NCBI RefSeq assembly: GCF_051401765.1 | Contig: NW_027480450.1 | Span: 2,852,001-2,916,000, forward strand | Direction of reading: 5' to 3' | From: Calliopsis andreniformis | Lineage: Eukaryota > Arthropoda > Insecta > Hymenoptera > Andrenidae | DNA length: 64,000 nt | Shown here: positions 26,723 through 40,500 of the stretch, piece after piece | Layout: the number at the start of each line of letters is the position of its first letter | Numbering within the stretch: the first letter of the stretch is position 1 | Notes under the pieces: generated by a model | Databases searched by the model: none | Seen by the model: only the letters and a program-made list of their open reading frames with translations | Told to the model about the DNA's origin: nothing | Translations under genes and position numbers: made by a program

Positions 26723-29700
26723 CAATCATCAATCCTCAATACTCAATCTTCAATCCTCAATCCTCAATCCTCAATCCTCAATGCTCAATCCTCAATCCTC
26801 AATTCTCAACCCTCAACCTTCAATCCTCAATACTCAGTCTGCAATCCTCAACACCCAATCGTCAATCTTCAATCCTCAATCCTCAAAGCTCAATCCTCAA
26901 TCCTCAATCTTCAATCCTCAACACTCACTTCTTCAATCCTCAATCCTCAATCCTCAATCCTCAATACTCAATCCTCAATCCTCAGTAATCAATCCTCAAT
27001 ACTCAATCCCCAATCCTCAATCTTCAATCCCCAATACTCAATCTTCAGTCCTCAATCCTCAATCCTCAATCCTCAATACACATTGTTCAATCCTCAATAC
27101 CAAATACTCAATCTTCAATCCTCAATCCTCAATCCTCTATTCTCAACCCTCAATCCTCAATCGTCAGACTTCAAACATCAATACTAAACCCTCAGTCCAC
27201 GTCCTCAATCCACAACACTCAATCGTCAATCCTCAATCATCAATCATCAATATTCAATCTTCAATCCTCAATCCTCAATCCTCAATCCTCAACCCTCAAT
27301 CCTCAATGATCAATACTCAATACCCAATCCTCAGTCTTCAATCCTCAATCCTCAATCCTCAATCCTCAATACACATTGTTCAATCCTCAATACCAAATGC
27401 TCAATCTTCAATCCTCAATCCTCAATCCTCTATTGTCAATCCTCAATCCTCAATCCTCAGACTTCAAACATCAATACTAAACCCTCAGTCCTCGTCCTCA
27501 ATCCACAACACTCAATCGTCAATCCTCAATCATCAATCATCAATATTCAGTCTTCAATCCTCAATCCTCAATCCTCAATCCTCAACCCTCAATCCTCAAT
27601 CCTCAATCCCCAATCCTCAATCCTCAATCCTCAGTAATCAATCCTCAATCTTCAATACTCAGTCGTCAATCCTCAGTCCTCAATCCTCAACCCTCAATCC
27701 TCGTTCCTCAAACCTCAATCCTCAACCCTCAGTCCTCATCCTCAATTCTCAATTCACAATCCTCAATCCTCAATCCTCAATCTTCAATCCTCAATAATCA
27801 ATCTCCAATCCTAGATACTCAATCCCAAATCCTCAATCCTTAATCCTCAACCTTCAATCCTCAATCCCCAGTCCTCAATCTTCAATCCTCAATGCTCAGT
27901 CCTCAATCCTCAATCCTCAGTCCTCAATCCTCAATCCTCAATCCTCAGACCTCAACCCTCAGCCGTCAGTCCTCGTCCTCAATCCTCAACACTCAATCCT
28001 CATTCTTCAATCCTCTATACCCAATCCTCAATCTTCAATCCTCAATCCTCAATCCTCAGTACTCAATCCTCAATCCTCAGTCCTCAGTCCTCAAACCTCA
28101 ATCCTCGACCCTCAGCCCTCATCCTCAATCCTCAATCCTCAATCTTCAATCCTCAATCCTCAATACTCAATCCTCAATCCTCAATCTTCAATCCTCAATA
28201 CTCAATCTTCAATCCTCAATCCTCAAAGCTCAATCCTCAATCCTCAATCCTCAATCCTCAATCATCAATCCTCAATACTCAATCTTCAATCCTCAATCCT
28301 CAATTCTCAATCCTCAATGCTCAATCCTCAATCCTCAATCCTCAACCCTCAACCTTCAATCCTGAATACTCAATCTGCAATCCTCAATCCTCAATCCTCA
28401 ACACTCAATCCTCATTCTTCAATCCTCAATAACCAATCCTCAATCTTCAGTCCTCAATCCTCAATCCTCAATTCTCAATCCTCAATCCTCAATCCTCAGA
28501 CCTCAATCATCAATCTTCAATCCTCAATACTCAATCTTCAATCCTCAATCCTCAGTCCTCAATACTCAATCCTCATTCTTCAATACTCTATACCCAATCC
28601 TCAATCTTCAATCCTCAATCCTCAATTCCCAATCCTCAATCCTCAATCCTCAGTAATCAATCCTCAATCTTCAATACTCAGTCGTCAATCCTCAGTCCTC
28701 AATCCTCAACCCTCAATCCTCGTTCCTCAAACCTCAATCCTCAACCCTCAGTCCTCATCCTCAATTCTCAATTCACAATCCTCAATCCTCAATCCTCAAT
28801 CTTCAATCCTCAATAATCAATCTCCAATCCTAGATACTCAATCCCAAATCCTCAATCCTTAATCCTCAACCTTCAATCCTCAATCCCCAGTCCTCAATCT
28901 TCAATCCTCAATGCTCAGTCCTCAATCCTCAATCCTCAGTCCTCAATCCTCAATCCTCAATCCTCAGACCTCAACCCTCAGCCGTCAGTCCTCGTCCTCA
29001 ATCCTCAACACTCAATCCTCATTCTTCAGTCCTCTATACCCAATCCTCAATCTTCAATCCTCAATCCTCAATCCTCAGTACTCAATCCTCAATCCTCAGT
29101 CCTCAGTCCGCAAACCTCAATCCTCGACCCTCAGCCCTCATCCTCAATCCTCAATCCTCAATCTTCAATCCTCAATCCTCAATACTCAATCCTCAATCCT
29201 CAATCTTCAATCCTCAATACTCAATCTTCAATCCTCAATCCTCAAAGCTCAATCCTCAATCCTCAATCCTCAATCATCAATCCTCAATACTCAATCTTCA
29301 ATCCTCAATCCTCAATTCTCAATCCTCAATGCTCAATCCTCAATCCTCAATCCTCAACCCTCAACCTTCAATCCTGAATACTCAATCTGCAATCCTCAAT
29401 CCTCAATCCTCAACACTCAATCCTCATTCTTCAATCCTCAATAACCAATCCTCAATCTTCAGTCCTCAATCCTCAATCCTCAATTCTCAATCCTCAATCC
29501 TCAATCCTCAGACCTCAATCATCAATCTTCAATCCTCAATACTCAATCTTCAATCCTCAATCCTCAGTCCTCAATACTCAATCCTCATTCTTCAATACTC
29601 AACACCCAGTCCTCAATCTTCAATCCTCAATCCTCAATCCTCTATTGTCAATCCTCAATCCTCAATCCTCAGACTTCAAACATCAATACTAAACCCTCAG

Positions 29701-31300
29701 TCCTCGTCCTCAATCCACAACACTCAATCGTCAATCCTCAATCATCAATCATCAATATTCAGTCTTCAATCCTCAATCCTCAATCCTCAATCCTCAACCC
29801 TCAATCCTCAATGATCAATCCTCAATACCCAATCCTCAGTCTTCAATCCTCAATCCTCAATCCTCAATCCTCAGCCCTCAAACCTCAAACCTGAATCCTC
29901 AATCCTGAATCCTCAATCTTCAGACCTCAGTCCTCAAGAATCAGTTGTCAATTCTCAATCCTCAATAGAATATCATCAATTCACAGTTTTCAATACCCAA
30001 TACTCAATGTGCAACCTTCAAATCTCTGTCCACAAACATCAATTCTCATCACTCAACCCTCAACACTCCGTCCCCAATCCTCAATCTTCAACACTCAATC
30101 CACAATCCTCAATCTTCAATCATCAATACTCTATCCTCAGTCCTCAATCCTCAATCCTCAATCCTCAATCCTCAGATCTCAAACATAAATACTCAACCCT
30201 CAGTCCTCGTCCTCGATCCACAACCCTCAATCCTCGATCCTCAATCTTCAATCATCAATATTCAATATTCCATCCTCAATCCTCAATCCTCAACACTCAG
30301 TCCTCAATCCTCAATCCTCAATACTCAACCATCAATCCTCAATTCTCGAACTCAATAGAAAATCCTGAATTCTCAGGATTCAATACTCAAACCTCAGCAC
30401 ACAACCCTCAGCCCTCATCCTCAATCCTCAATCCTCAATCCTCAATCCTCAATATTCAATCATCAGTACTCAATCTTCAATCCTCAATCCTCAATCCCCA
30501 ATCCTCAATCCTCTATCCTCAGTAATCAATCCTCAATCTTCAATACTCAGTCGTCAATCCTCAGTCCTTAATCCTCAACCCTCAATCCTCGTTCCTCAAA
30601 ACTCAATCCTCAACCCTCAGTCCTCATCCTCAATTCTCAATTCTCAATCCTCAATCCTCAATCCTCAATCTTCAATCCTCAATAATCAATCTCCAATCCT
30701 AGATACTCAATCCCAAATCCTCAATCCGTAATCCTCAACCTTCAATCCTCAATCCCCAGTCCTCAATCTTCAATCCTCAATGCTCAGTCCTCAATCCTCA
30801 ATCCTCAGTCCTCAATCCTCAATCCTCAATCCTCAGACCTCAACCCTCAGGCGTCAGTCCTCGTCCTCAATCCTCAACACTCAATCCTCATTCTTCAATC
30901 CTCTATTCCCAATCCTCAATCTTCAATCCTCTATCCTCAATCCTCAGTTCTCAATCCTCAATCCTCAGTCCTCAGTCCTCAAACCTCAATCCTCAACCCT
31001 CAGCCCTCATCCTCAATCCTCAATCCTCAATCTTCAATCCTCAATCCTCAATACTCAATCCTCAATCCTCAATCTTCAATCCTCAATACTCAGTCTTCAA
31101 TCCTCAATCCTCAAAGCTCAATCGTCAATCCTCAATCCTCAATCATCAATCCTCAATACTCGATCTTCAATCCTCAATCCTTAATCCTCAATCCTCAATG
31201 CTCAATCCTCAATCCTCAATCCTCAACCCTCAACCTTCAATCCTCAATACTCAATCTGCAATCCTCAATCCTCAATCCTCAACACTCAATCCTCAATCCT
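26723..31300. repeat. 4578-bp tandem unit, copy 1
   Basis: C dimer 27075/27368, D/E 27811/27892 and 28830/28911, B 29938, palindrome 30361, D/E 30699/30780. All recur at +4578 bp. The order matches 11.4-15.8 kb at +15323 bp, rising to +15414 after a 91-bp (13-heptamer) length difference between 28.5 and 28.9 kb. The right end abuts copy 2 without a spacer. Confidence 0.88.
30361..30380. repeat. 20-bp palindrome, ATTC loop
   Basis: Palindrome of the first 4578-bp tandem unit; arms intact. Confidence 0.9.
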
Positions 31301-34300
31301 CAATCATCAATCCTCAATACTCAATCTTCAATCCTCAATCCTCAATCCTCAATCCTCAATGCTCAATCCTCAATCCTCAATTCTCAACCCTCAACCTTCA
31401 ATCCTCAATACTCAGTCTGCAATCCTCAACACCCAATCGTCAATCTTCAATCCTCAATCCTCAAAGCTCAATCCTCAATCCTCAATCTTCAATCCTCAAC
31501 ACTCACTTCTTCAATCCTCAATCCTCAATCCTCAATCCTCAATACTCAATCCTCAATCCTCAGTAATCAATCCTCAATACTCAATCCCCAATCCTCAATC
31601 TTCAATCCCCAATACTCAATCTTCAGTCCTCAATCCTCAATCCTCAATCCTCAATACACATTGTTCAATCCTCAATACCAAATACTCAATCTTCAATCCT
31701 CAATCCTCAATCCTCTATTCTCAACCCTCAATCCTCAATCGTCAGACTTCAAACATCAATACTAAACCCTCAGTCCACGTCCTCAATCCACAACACTCAA
31801 TCGTCAATCCTCAATCATCAATCATCAATATTCAATCTTCAATCCTCAATCCTCAATCCTCAATCCTCAACCCTCAATCCTCAATGATCAATACTCAATA
31901 CCCAATCCTCAGTCTTCAATCCTCAATCCTCAATCCTCAATCCTCAATACACATTGTTCAATCCTCAATACCAAATGCTCAATCTTCAATCCTCAATCCT
32001 CAATCCTCTATTGTCAATCCTCAATCCTCAATCCTCAGACTTCAAACATCAATACTAAACCCTCAGTCCGCGTCCTCAATCCACAACACTCAATCGTCAA
32101 TCCTCAATCATCAATCATCAATATTCAGTCTTCAATCCTCAATCCTCAATCCTCAATCCTCAACCCTCAATCCTCAATCCTCAATCCCCAATCCTCAATC
32201 CTCAATCCTCAGTAATCAATCCTCAATCTTCAATACTCAGTCGTCAATCCTCAGTCCTCAATCCTCAACCCTCAATCCTCGTTCCTCAAACCTCAATCCT
32301 CAACCCTCAGTCCTCATCCTCAATTCTCAATTCACAATCCTCAATCCTCAATCCTCAATCTTCAATCCTCAATAATCAATCTCCAATCCTAGATACTCAA
32401 TCCCAAATCCTCAATCCTTAATCCTCAACCTTCAATCCTCAATCCCCAGTCCTCAATCTTCAATCCTCAATGCTCAGTCCTCAATCCTCAATCCTCAGTC
32501 CTCAATCCTCAATCCTCAATCCTCAGACCTCAACCCTCAGCCGTCAGTCCTCGTCCTCAATCCTCAACACTCAATCCTCATTCTTCAATCCTCTATACCC
32601 AATCCTCAATCTTCAATCCTCAATCCTCAATCCTCAGTACTCAATCCTCAATCCTCAGTCCTCAGTCCTCAAACCTCAATCCTCGACCCTCAGCCCTCAT
32701 CCTCAATCCTCAATCCTCAATCTTCAATCCTCAATCCTCAATACTCAATCCTCAATCCTCAATCTTCAATCCTCAATACTCAATCTTCAATCCTCAATCC
32801 TCAAAGCTCAATCCTCAATCCTCAATCCTCAATCCTCAATCATCAATCCTCAATACTCAATCTTCAATCCTCAATCCTCAATTCTCAATCCTCAATGCTC
32901 AATCCTCAATCCTCAATCCTCAACCCTCAACCTTCAATCCTGAATACTCAATCTGCAATCCTCAATCCTCAATCCTCAACACTCAATCCTCATTCTTCAA
33001 TCCTCAATAACCAATCCTCAATCTTCAGTCCTCAATCCTCAATCCTCAATTCTCAATCCTCAATCCTCAATCCTCAGACCTCAATCATCAATCTTCAATC
33101 CTCAATACTCAATCTTCAATCCTCAATCCTCAGTCCTCAATACTCAATCCTCATTCTTCAATACTCTATACCCAATCCTCAATCTTCAATCCTCAATCCT
33201 CAATTCCCAATCCTCAATCCTCAATCCTCAGTAATCAATCCTCAATCTTCAATACTCAGTCGTCAATCCTCAGTCCTCAATCCTCAACCCTCAATCCTCG
33301 TTCCTCAAACCTCAATCCTCAACCCTCAGTCCTCATCCTCAATTCTCAATTCACAATCCTCAATCCTCAATCCTCAATCTTCAATCCTCAATAATCAATC
33401 TCCAATCCTAGATACTCAATCCCAAATCCTCAATCCTTAATCCTCAACCTTCAATCCTCAATCCCCAGTCCTCAATCTTCAATCCTCAATGCTCAGTCCT
33501 CAATCCTCAATCCTCAGTCCTCAATCCTCAATCCTCAATCCTCAGACCTCAACCCTCAGCCGTCAGTCCTCGTCCTCAATCCTCAACACTCAATCCTCAT
33601 TCTTCAATCCTCTATACCCAATCCTCAATCTTCAATCCTCAATCCTCAATCCTCAGTACTCAATCCTCAATCCTCAGTCCTCAGTCCGCAAACCTCAATC
33701 CTCGACCCTCAGCCCTCATCCTCAATCCTCAATCCTCAATCTTCAATCCTCAATCCTCAATACTCAATCCTCAATCCTCAATCTTCAATCCTCAATACTC
33801 AATCTTCAATCCTCAATCCTCAAAGCTCAATCCTCAATCCTCAATCCTCAATCATCAATCCTCAATACTCAATCTTCAATCCTCAATCCTCAATTCTCAA
33901 TCCTCAATGCTCAATCCTCAATCCTCAATCCTCAACCCTCAACCTTCAATCCTGAATACTCAATCTGCAATCCTCAATCCTCAATCCTCAACACTCAATC
34001 CTCATTCTTCAATCCTCAATAACCAATCCTCAATCTTCAGTCCTCAATCCTCAATCCTCAATTCTCAATCCTCAATCCTCAATCCTCAGACCTCAATCAT
34101 CAATCTTCAATCCTCAATACTCAATCTTCAATCCTCAATCCTCAGTCCTCAATACTCAATCCTCATTCTTCAATACTCAACACCCAGTCCTCAATCTTCA
34201 ATCCTCAATCCTCAATCCTCTATTGTCAATCCTCAATCCTCAATCCTCAGACTTCAAACATCAATACTAAACCCTCAGTCCTCGTCCTCAATCCACAACA

Positions 34301-35878
34301 CTCAATCGTCAATCCTCAATCATCAATCATCAATATTCAGTCTTCAATCCTCAATCCTCAATCCTCAATCCTCAACCCTCAATCCTCAATGATCAATCCT
34401 CAATACCCAATCCTCAGTCTTCAATCCTCAATCCTCAATCCTCAATCCTCAGCCCTCAAACCTCAAACCTGAATCCTCAATCCTGAATCCTCAATCTTCA
34501 GACCTCAGTCCTCAAGAATCAGTTGTCAATTCTCAATCCTCAATAGAATATCATCAATTCACAGTTTTCAATACCCAATACTCAATGTGCAACCTTCAAA
34601 TCTCTGTCCACAAACATCAATTCTCATCACTCAACCCTCAACACTCCGTCCCCAATCCTCAATCTTCAACACTCAATCCACAATCCTCAATCTTCAATCA
34701 TCAATACTCTATCCTCAGTCCTCAATCCTCAATCCTCAATCCTCAATCCTCAGATCTCAAACATAAATACTCAACCCTCAGTCCTCGTCCTCGATCCACA
34801 ACCCTCAATCCTCGATCCTCAATCTTCAATCATCAATATTCAATATTCCATCCTCAATCCTCAATCCTCAACACTCAGTCCTCAATCCTCAATCCTCAAT
34901 ACTCAACCATCAATCCTCAATTCTCGAACTCAATAGAAAATCTTGAATTCTCAGGATTCAATACTCAAACCTCAGCACACAACCCTCAGCCCTCATCCTC
35001 AATCCTCAATCCTCAATCCTCAATCCTCAATATTCAATCATCAGTACTCAATCTTCAATCCTCAATCCTCAATCCCCAATCCTCAATCCTCTATCCTCAG
35101 TAATCAATCCTCAATCTTCAATACTCAGTCGTCAATCCTCAGTCCTTAATCCTCATCCCTCAATCCTCGTTCCTCAAAACTCAATCCTCAACCCTCAGTC
35201 CTCATCCTCAATTCTCAATTCTCAATCCTCAATCCTCAATCCTCAATCTTCAATCCTCAATAATCAATCTCCAATCCTAGATACTCAATCCCAAATCCTC
35301 AATCCGTAATCCTCAACCTTCAATCCTCAATCCCCAGTCCTCAATCTTCAATCCTCAATGCTCAGTCCTCAATCCTCAATCCTCAGTCCTCAATCCTCAA
35401 TCCTCAATCCTCAGACCTCAACCCTCAGGCGTCAGTCCTCGTCCTCAATCCTCAACACTCAATCCTCATTCTTCAATCCTCTATTCCCAATCCTCAATCT
35501 TCAATCCTCTATCCTCAATCCTCAGTTCTCAATCCTCAATCCTCAGTCCTCAGTCCTCAAACCTCAATCCTCAACCCTCAGCCCTCATCCTCAATCCTCA
35601 ATCCTCAATCTTCAATCCTCAATCCTCAATACTCAATCCTCAATCCTCAATCTTCAATCCTCAATACTCAGTCTTCAATCCTCAATCCTCAAAGCTCAAT
35701 CCTCAATCCTCAATCCTCAATCATCAATCCTCAATACTCGATCTTCAATCCTCAATCCTTAATCCTCAATCCTCAATGCTCAATCCTCAATCCTCAATCC
35801 TCAACCCTCAACCTTCAATCCTCAATACTCAATCTGCAATCCTCAATCCTCAATCCTCAACACTCAATCCTCATTCTT
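31301..35878. repeat. 4578-bp tandem unit, copy 2
   Basis: C dimer 31653/31946, D/E 32389/32470 and 33408/33489, B 34516, palindrome 34939, D/E 35277/35358, each 4578 bp after copy 1. Private changes include GTCCGCGTCC near 32066 and a broken palindrome arm at 34939. The junction with copy 1 is visible just before 31301. There, sequence that elsewhere continues AACACTCAATCCTCATTC instead reads AACACTCAATCCTCAATCC and then CAATCATC, identical to 26723. Confidence 0.88.
34939..34958. repeat. Palindrome with mismatched left arm
   Basis: Left arm reads AATCTTGA (C to T), giving a T opposite G in the folded strand. It is one of only two broken arms and is private to the second 4578-bp unit. Confidence 0.88.
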
Positions 35879-38583
35879 CAATCCTCAATAACCAATCCTC
35901 AATTTTCAATCCTCAATCCTCAAACCTCAATTCTCAATCCTCAATACTCAATATTCAATCCTCAACCCTCAATCCTCAATCCTCAATCCTCATTCTTCAA
36001 TCCTCAACACCCAATCGTCAATCTTCAATCCTCAATCCTCAATCCTCAATCCTCAATCCTCAATCTTCAATCCTCAACACTCACTTCTTCAATCCTCAAT
36101 CCTCAATCCTCAATCCTCAATACTCAATCCTCAATCCTCAGTAATCAATCCTCAATACTCAATCCCCAATCCTCAATCTTCAATCCCCAATACTCAATCT
36201 TCAATCCTCAATCCTCAATCCTCAATCCTCAATACACATTGTTCAATCCTCAATACCAAATCCTCAATCTTCAATCCTCAATCCTCAATCCTCTATTCTC
36301 AACCCTCAATCCTCAATCCTCAGACTTCAAACATCAATACTAAACCCTCAGTCCACGTCCTCAATCCACAACACTCAATCGTCAATCCTCAATCATCAAT
36401 CATCAATATTCAATCTTCAATCCTCAATCCTCAATCCTCAATCCTCAACCCTCAATCCTCAATGATCAATACTCAATACCCAATCCTCAGTCTTCAATCC
36501 TCAATCCTCAATCCTCAATCCTCAATACACATTGTTCAATCCTCAATACCAAATCCTCAATCTTCAATCCTCAATCCTCAATCCTCTATTGTCAATCCTC
36601 AATCCTCAATCCTCAGACTTCAAACATCAATACTAAACCCTCAGTCCTCGTCCTCAATCCACAACACTCAATCGTCAATCCTCAATCATCAATCATCAAT
36701 ATTCAGTCTTCAATCCTCAATCCTCGATCCTCAATCCTCAACCCTCAATCCTCAATGATCATTCCTCAATACCCAATCCTCAGTCTTCAATCCTCAATCC
36801 TCAATCCTCAATCCTCAGCCCTCAAACCTCAAACCTGAATCCTCAATCCTGAATCCTCAATCTTCAGACCTCAGTCCTCAAGAATCAGTTGTCAATTCTC
36901 AATCCTCAATAGAATATCATCAATTCACAGTTTTCAATACCCAATACTCAATCTGCAACCTTCAAATCTCTGTCCACAAACATCAATTCTCATCACTCAA
37001 CCCTCAACACTCCGTCCCCAATCCTCAATCTTCAACACTCAATCCACAATCCTCAATCTTCAATCATCAATACTCTATCCTCAGTCCTCAAACCTCAATC
37101 CTCAACACTCAGCCCTCATCCTCAATCCTCAATCCTCAATCTTCAATCCTCAATCCTCAATACTCAATCCTCAATCCTCAATCTTCAATCCTCAATACTC
37201 AATCTTCAATCCTCAATCCTCAAAGCTCAATCCTCAATCCTCAATCCTCAATCATCAATCCTCAATACTCAATCTTCAATCCTCAATCCTCAATCCTCAA
37301 TCCTCAATGCTCAATCCTCAATCCTCAATTCTCAACCCTCAACCTTCAATCCTCAATACTCAGTCTGCAATCCTCAACACCCAATCGTCAATCTTCAATC
37401 CTCAATCCTCAAAGCTCAATCCTCAATCCTCAATCTTCAATCCTCAACACTCACTTCTTCAATCCTCAATCCTCAATCCTCAATCCTCAATACTCAATCC
37501 TCAATCCTCAGTAATCAATCCTCAATACTCAATCCCCAATCCTCAATCTTCAATCCCCAATACTCAATCTTCAGTCCTCAATCCTCAATCCTCAATCCTC
37601 AATACACATTGTTCAATTCTCAATACCAAATACTCAATCTTCAATCCTCAATCCTCAATCCTCTATTCTCAACCCTCAATCCTCAATCGTCAGACTTCAA
37701 ACATCAATACTAAACCCTCAGTCCACGTCCTCAATCCACAACACTCAATCGTCAATCCTCAATCATCAATCATCAATATTCAATCTTCAATCCTCAATCC
37801 TCAATCCTCAATCCTCAACCCTCAATCCTCAATGATCAATACTCAATACCCAATCCTCAGTCTTCAATCCTCAATCCTCAATCCTCAATCCTCAATACAC
37901 ATTGTTCAATCCTCAATACCAAATGCTCAATCTTCAATCCTCAATCCTCAATCCTCTATTGTCAATCCTCAATCCTCAATCCTCAGACTTCAAACATCAA
38001 TACTAAACCCTCAGTCCTCGTCCTCAATCCACAACACTCAATCGTCAATCCTCAATCATCAATCATCAATATTCAGTCTTCAATCCTCAATCCTCAATCC
38101 TCAATCCTCAACCCTCAATCCTCAATCCTCAATCCCCAATCCTCAATCCTCAATCCTCAGTAATCAATCCTCAATCTTCAATACTCAGTCGTCAATCCTC
38201 AGTCCTCAATCCTCAACCCTCAATCCTCGTTCCTCAAACCTCAATCCTCAACCCTCAGTCCTCATCCTCAATTCTCAATTCACAATCCTCAATCCTCAAT
38301 CCTCAATCTTCAATCCTCAATAATCAATCTCCAATCCTAGATACTCAATCCCAAATCCTCAATCCTTAATCCTCAACCTTCAATCCTCAATCCCCAGTCC
38401 TCAATCTTCAATCCTCAATGCTCAGTCCTCAATCCTCAATCCTCAGTCCTCAATCCTCAATCCTCAATCCTCAGACCTCAACCCTCAGCCGTCAGTCCTC
38501 GTCCTCAATCCTCAACACTCAATCCTCATTCTTCAATCCTCTATACCCAATCCTCAATCTTCAATCCTCAATCCTCAATCCTC
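35879..38583. repeat. Copy of 25.4-28.1 kb at +10526 bp
   Basis: C dimers 36231/36524 and 37601/37894, B 36882, D 38337, E 38418. Markers 36462, 37307 and 38418 sit exactly 10526 bp after 25936, 26781 and 27892. The first half is also the source-like partner of 46744-48161 (+11074 bp). Confidence 0.85.
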
Positions 38584-39715
38584 AGTACTCAATCCTCAAT
38601 CCTCAGTCCTCAGTCCTCAAACCTCAATCCTCGACCCTCAGCCCTCATCCTCAATCCTCAATCCTCAATCTTCAATCCTCAATCCTCAATACTCAATCCT
38701 CAATCCTCAATCTTCAATCCTCAATACTCAATCTTCAATCCTCAATCCTCAAAGCTCAATCCTCAATCCTCAATCCTCAATCATCAATCCTCAATACTCA
38801 ATCTTCAATCCTCAATCCTCAATTCTCAATCCTCAATGCTCAATCCTCAATCCTCAATCCTCAACCCTCAACCTTCAATCCTGAATACTCAATCTGCAAT
38901 CCTCAATCCTCAATCCTCAACACTCAATCCTCATTCTTCAATCCTCAATAACCAATCCTCAATCTTCAGTCCTCAATCCTCAATCCTCAATTCTCAATCC
39001 TCAATCCTCAATCCTCAGACCTCAATCATCAATCTTCAATCCTCAATACTCAATCTTCAATCCTCAATCCTCAGTCCTCAATACTCAATCCTCATTCTTC
39101 AATACTCTATACCCAATCCTCAATCTTCAATCCTCAATCCTCAGTCCTCAGTACTCAATCCTCAATCCTCAGTCCTCAGTCCTCAAACCTCAATCCTCGA
39201 CCCTCAGCCCTCATCCTCAATCCTCAATCCTCAATCTTCAATCCTCAATCCTCAATACTCAATCCTCAATCCTCAATCTTCAATCCTCAATACTCAATCT
39301 TCAATCCTCAATCCTCAAAGCTCAATCCTCAATCCTCAATCCTCAATCATCAATCCTCAATACTCAATCTTCAATCCTCAATCCTCAATTCTCAATCCTC
39401 AATGCTAAATCCTCAATCCTCAATCCTCAACCCTCAACCTTCAATCCTGAATACTCAATCTGCAATCCTCAATCCTCAATCCTCAACACTCAATCCTCAT
39501 TCTTCAATCCTCAATAACCAATCTTCAATCTTCAGTCCTCAATCCTCAATCCTCAATTCTCAATCCTCAATCCTCAGACCTCAATCATCAATCTTCAATC
39601 CTCAATACTCAATCTTCAATCCTCAATCCTCAGTCCTCAATACTCAATCCTCATTCTTCAATACTCAACACCCAGTCCTCAATCTTCAATCCTCAATCCT
39701 CAATCCTCTATTGTC
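38584..39715. repeat. Local 566-bp duplication
   Basis: AGTACTC at 38584 and 39150, TCGACCCTC at 38631 and 39197, and the ATGCT marker at 38836 and 39402 are all 566 bp apart. Homology fades at about 39105/39671, where copy 1 reads TACTCTATACCC and copy 2 TACTCAACACCC. Copy 2 has ATGCTAAATCC where copy 1 has ATGCTCAATCC. A 560-bp-scale duplication nested in kilobase-scale units points to a separate, later event. Confidence 0.75.
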
Positions 39716-40500
39716 AATCCTCAATCCTCAATCCTCAGACTTCAAACATCAATACTAAACCCTCAGTCCTCGTCCTCAATCCACAACACTCAATCGTCAA
39801 TCCTCAATCATCAATCATCAATATTCAGTCTCCAATCCTCAATCCTCAATCCTCAATCCTCAACCCTCAATCCTCAATGATCAATCCTCAATACCCAATC
39901 CTCAGTCTTCAATCCTCAATCCTCAATCCTCAATCCTCAATCCTCAATACACATTGTTCAATCCTCAATACCAAATCCTCAATCTTCAATCCTCAATCCT
40001 CAATCCTCTATTGTCAATCCTCAATCCTCAATCCTCAGACTTCAAACATCAATACTAAACCCTCAGTCCTCGTCCTCAATCCACAACACTCAATCGTCAA
40101 TCCTCAATCATCAATCATCAATATTCAGTCTTCAATCCTCAATCCTCGATCCTCAATCCTCAACCCTCAATCCTCAATGATCAATCCTCAATACCCAATC
40201 CTCAGTCTTCAATCCTCAATCCTCAATCCTCAATCCTCAGCCCTCAAACCTCAAACCTGAATCCTCAATCCTGAATCCTCAATCTTCAGACCTCAGTCCT
40301 CAAGAATCAGTTGTCAATTCTCAATCCTTAATAGAATATCATCAATTCACAGTTTTCAATACCCAATACTCAATCTGCAACCTTCAAATCTCTGTCCACA
40401 AACATCAATTCTCATCACTCAACCCTCAACACTCCGTCCCCAATCCTCAATCTTCAACACTCAATCCACAATCCTCAATCTTCAATCATCAATACTCTAT
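39716..40500. repeat. Atypical C dimer of two second-type members, plus B block
   Basis: Normal C dimers have a first member with CTATTCTCAACCC and GTCCACGTCC and a second with CTATTGTCAATCC and GTCCTCGTCC. Here both members are of the second type, 300 bp apart (CTCTATTGTC near 39707 and 40007), and only the second carries ACACATTGTTC (landmark 39946). A B block follows at 40304. This looks like the product of unequal exchange between dimers. Confidence 0.7.
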
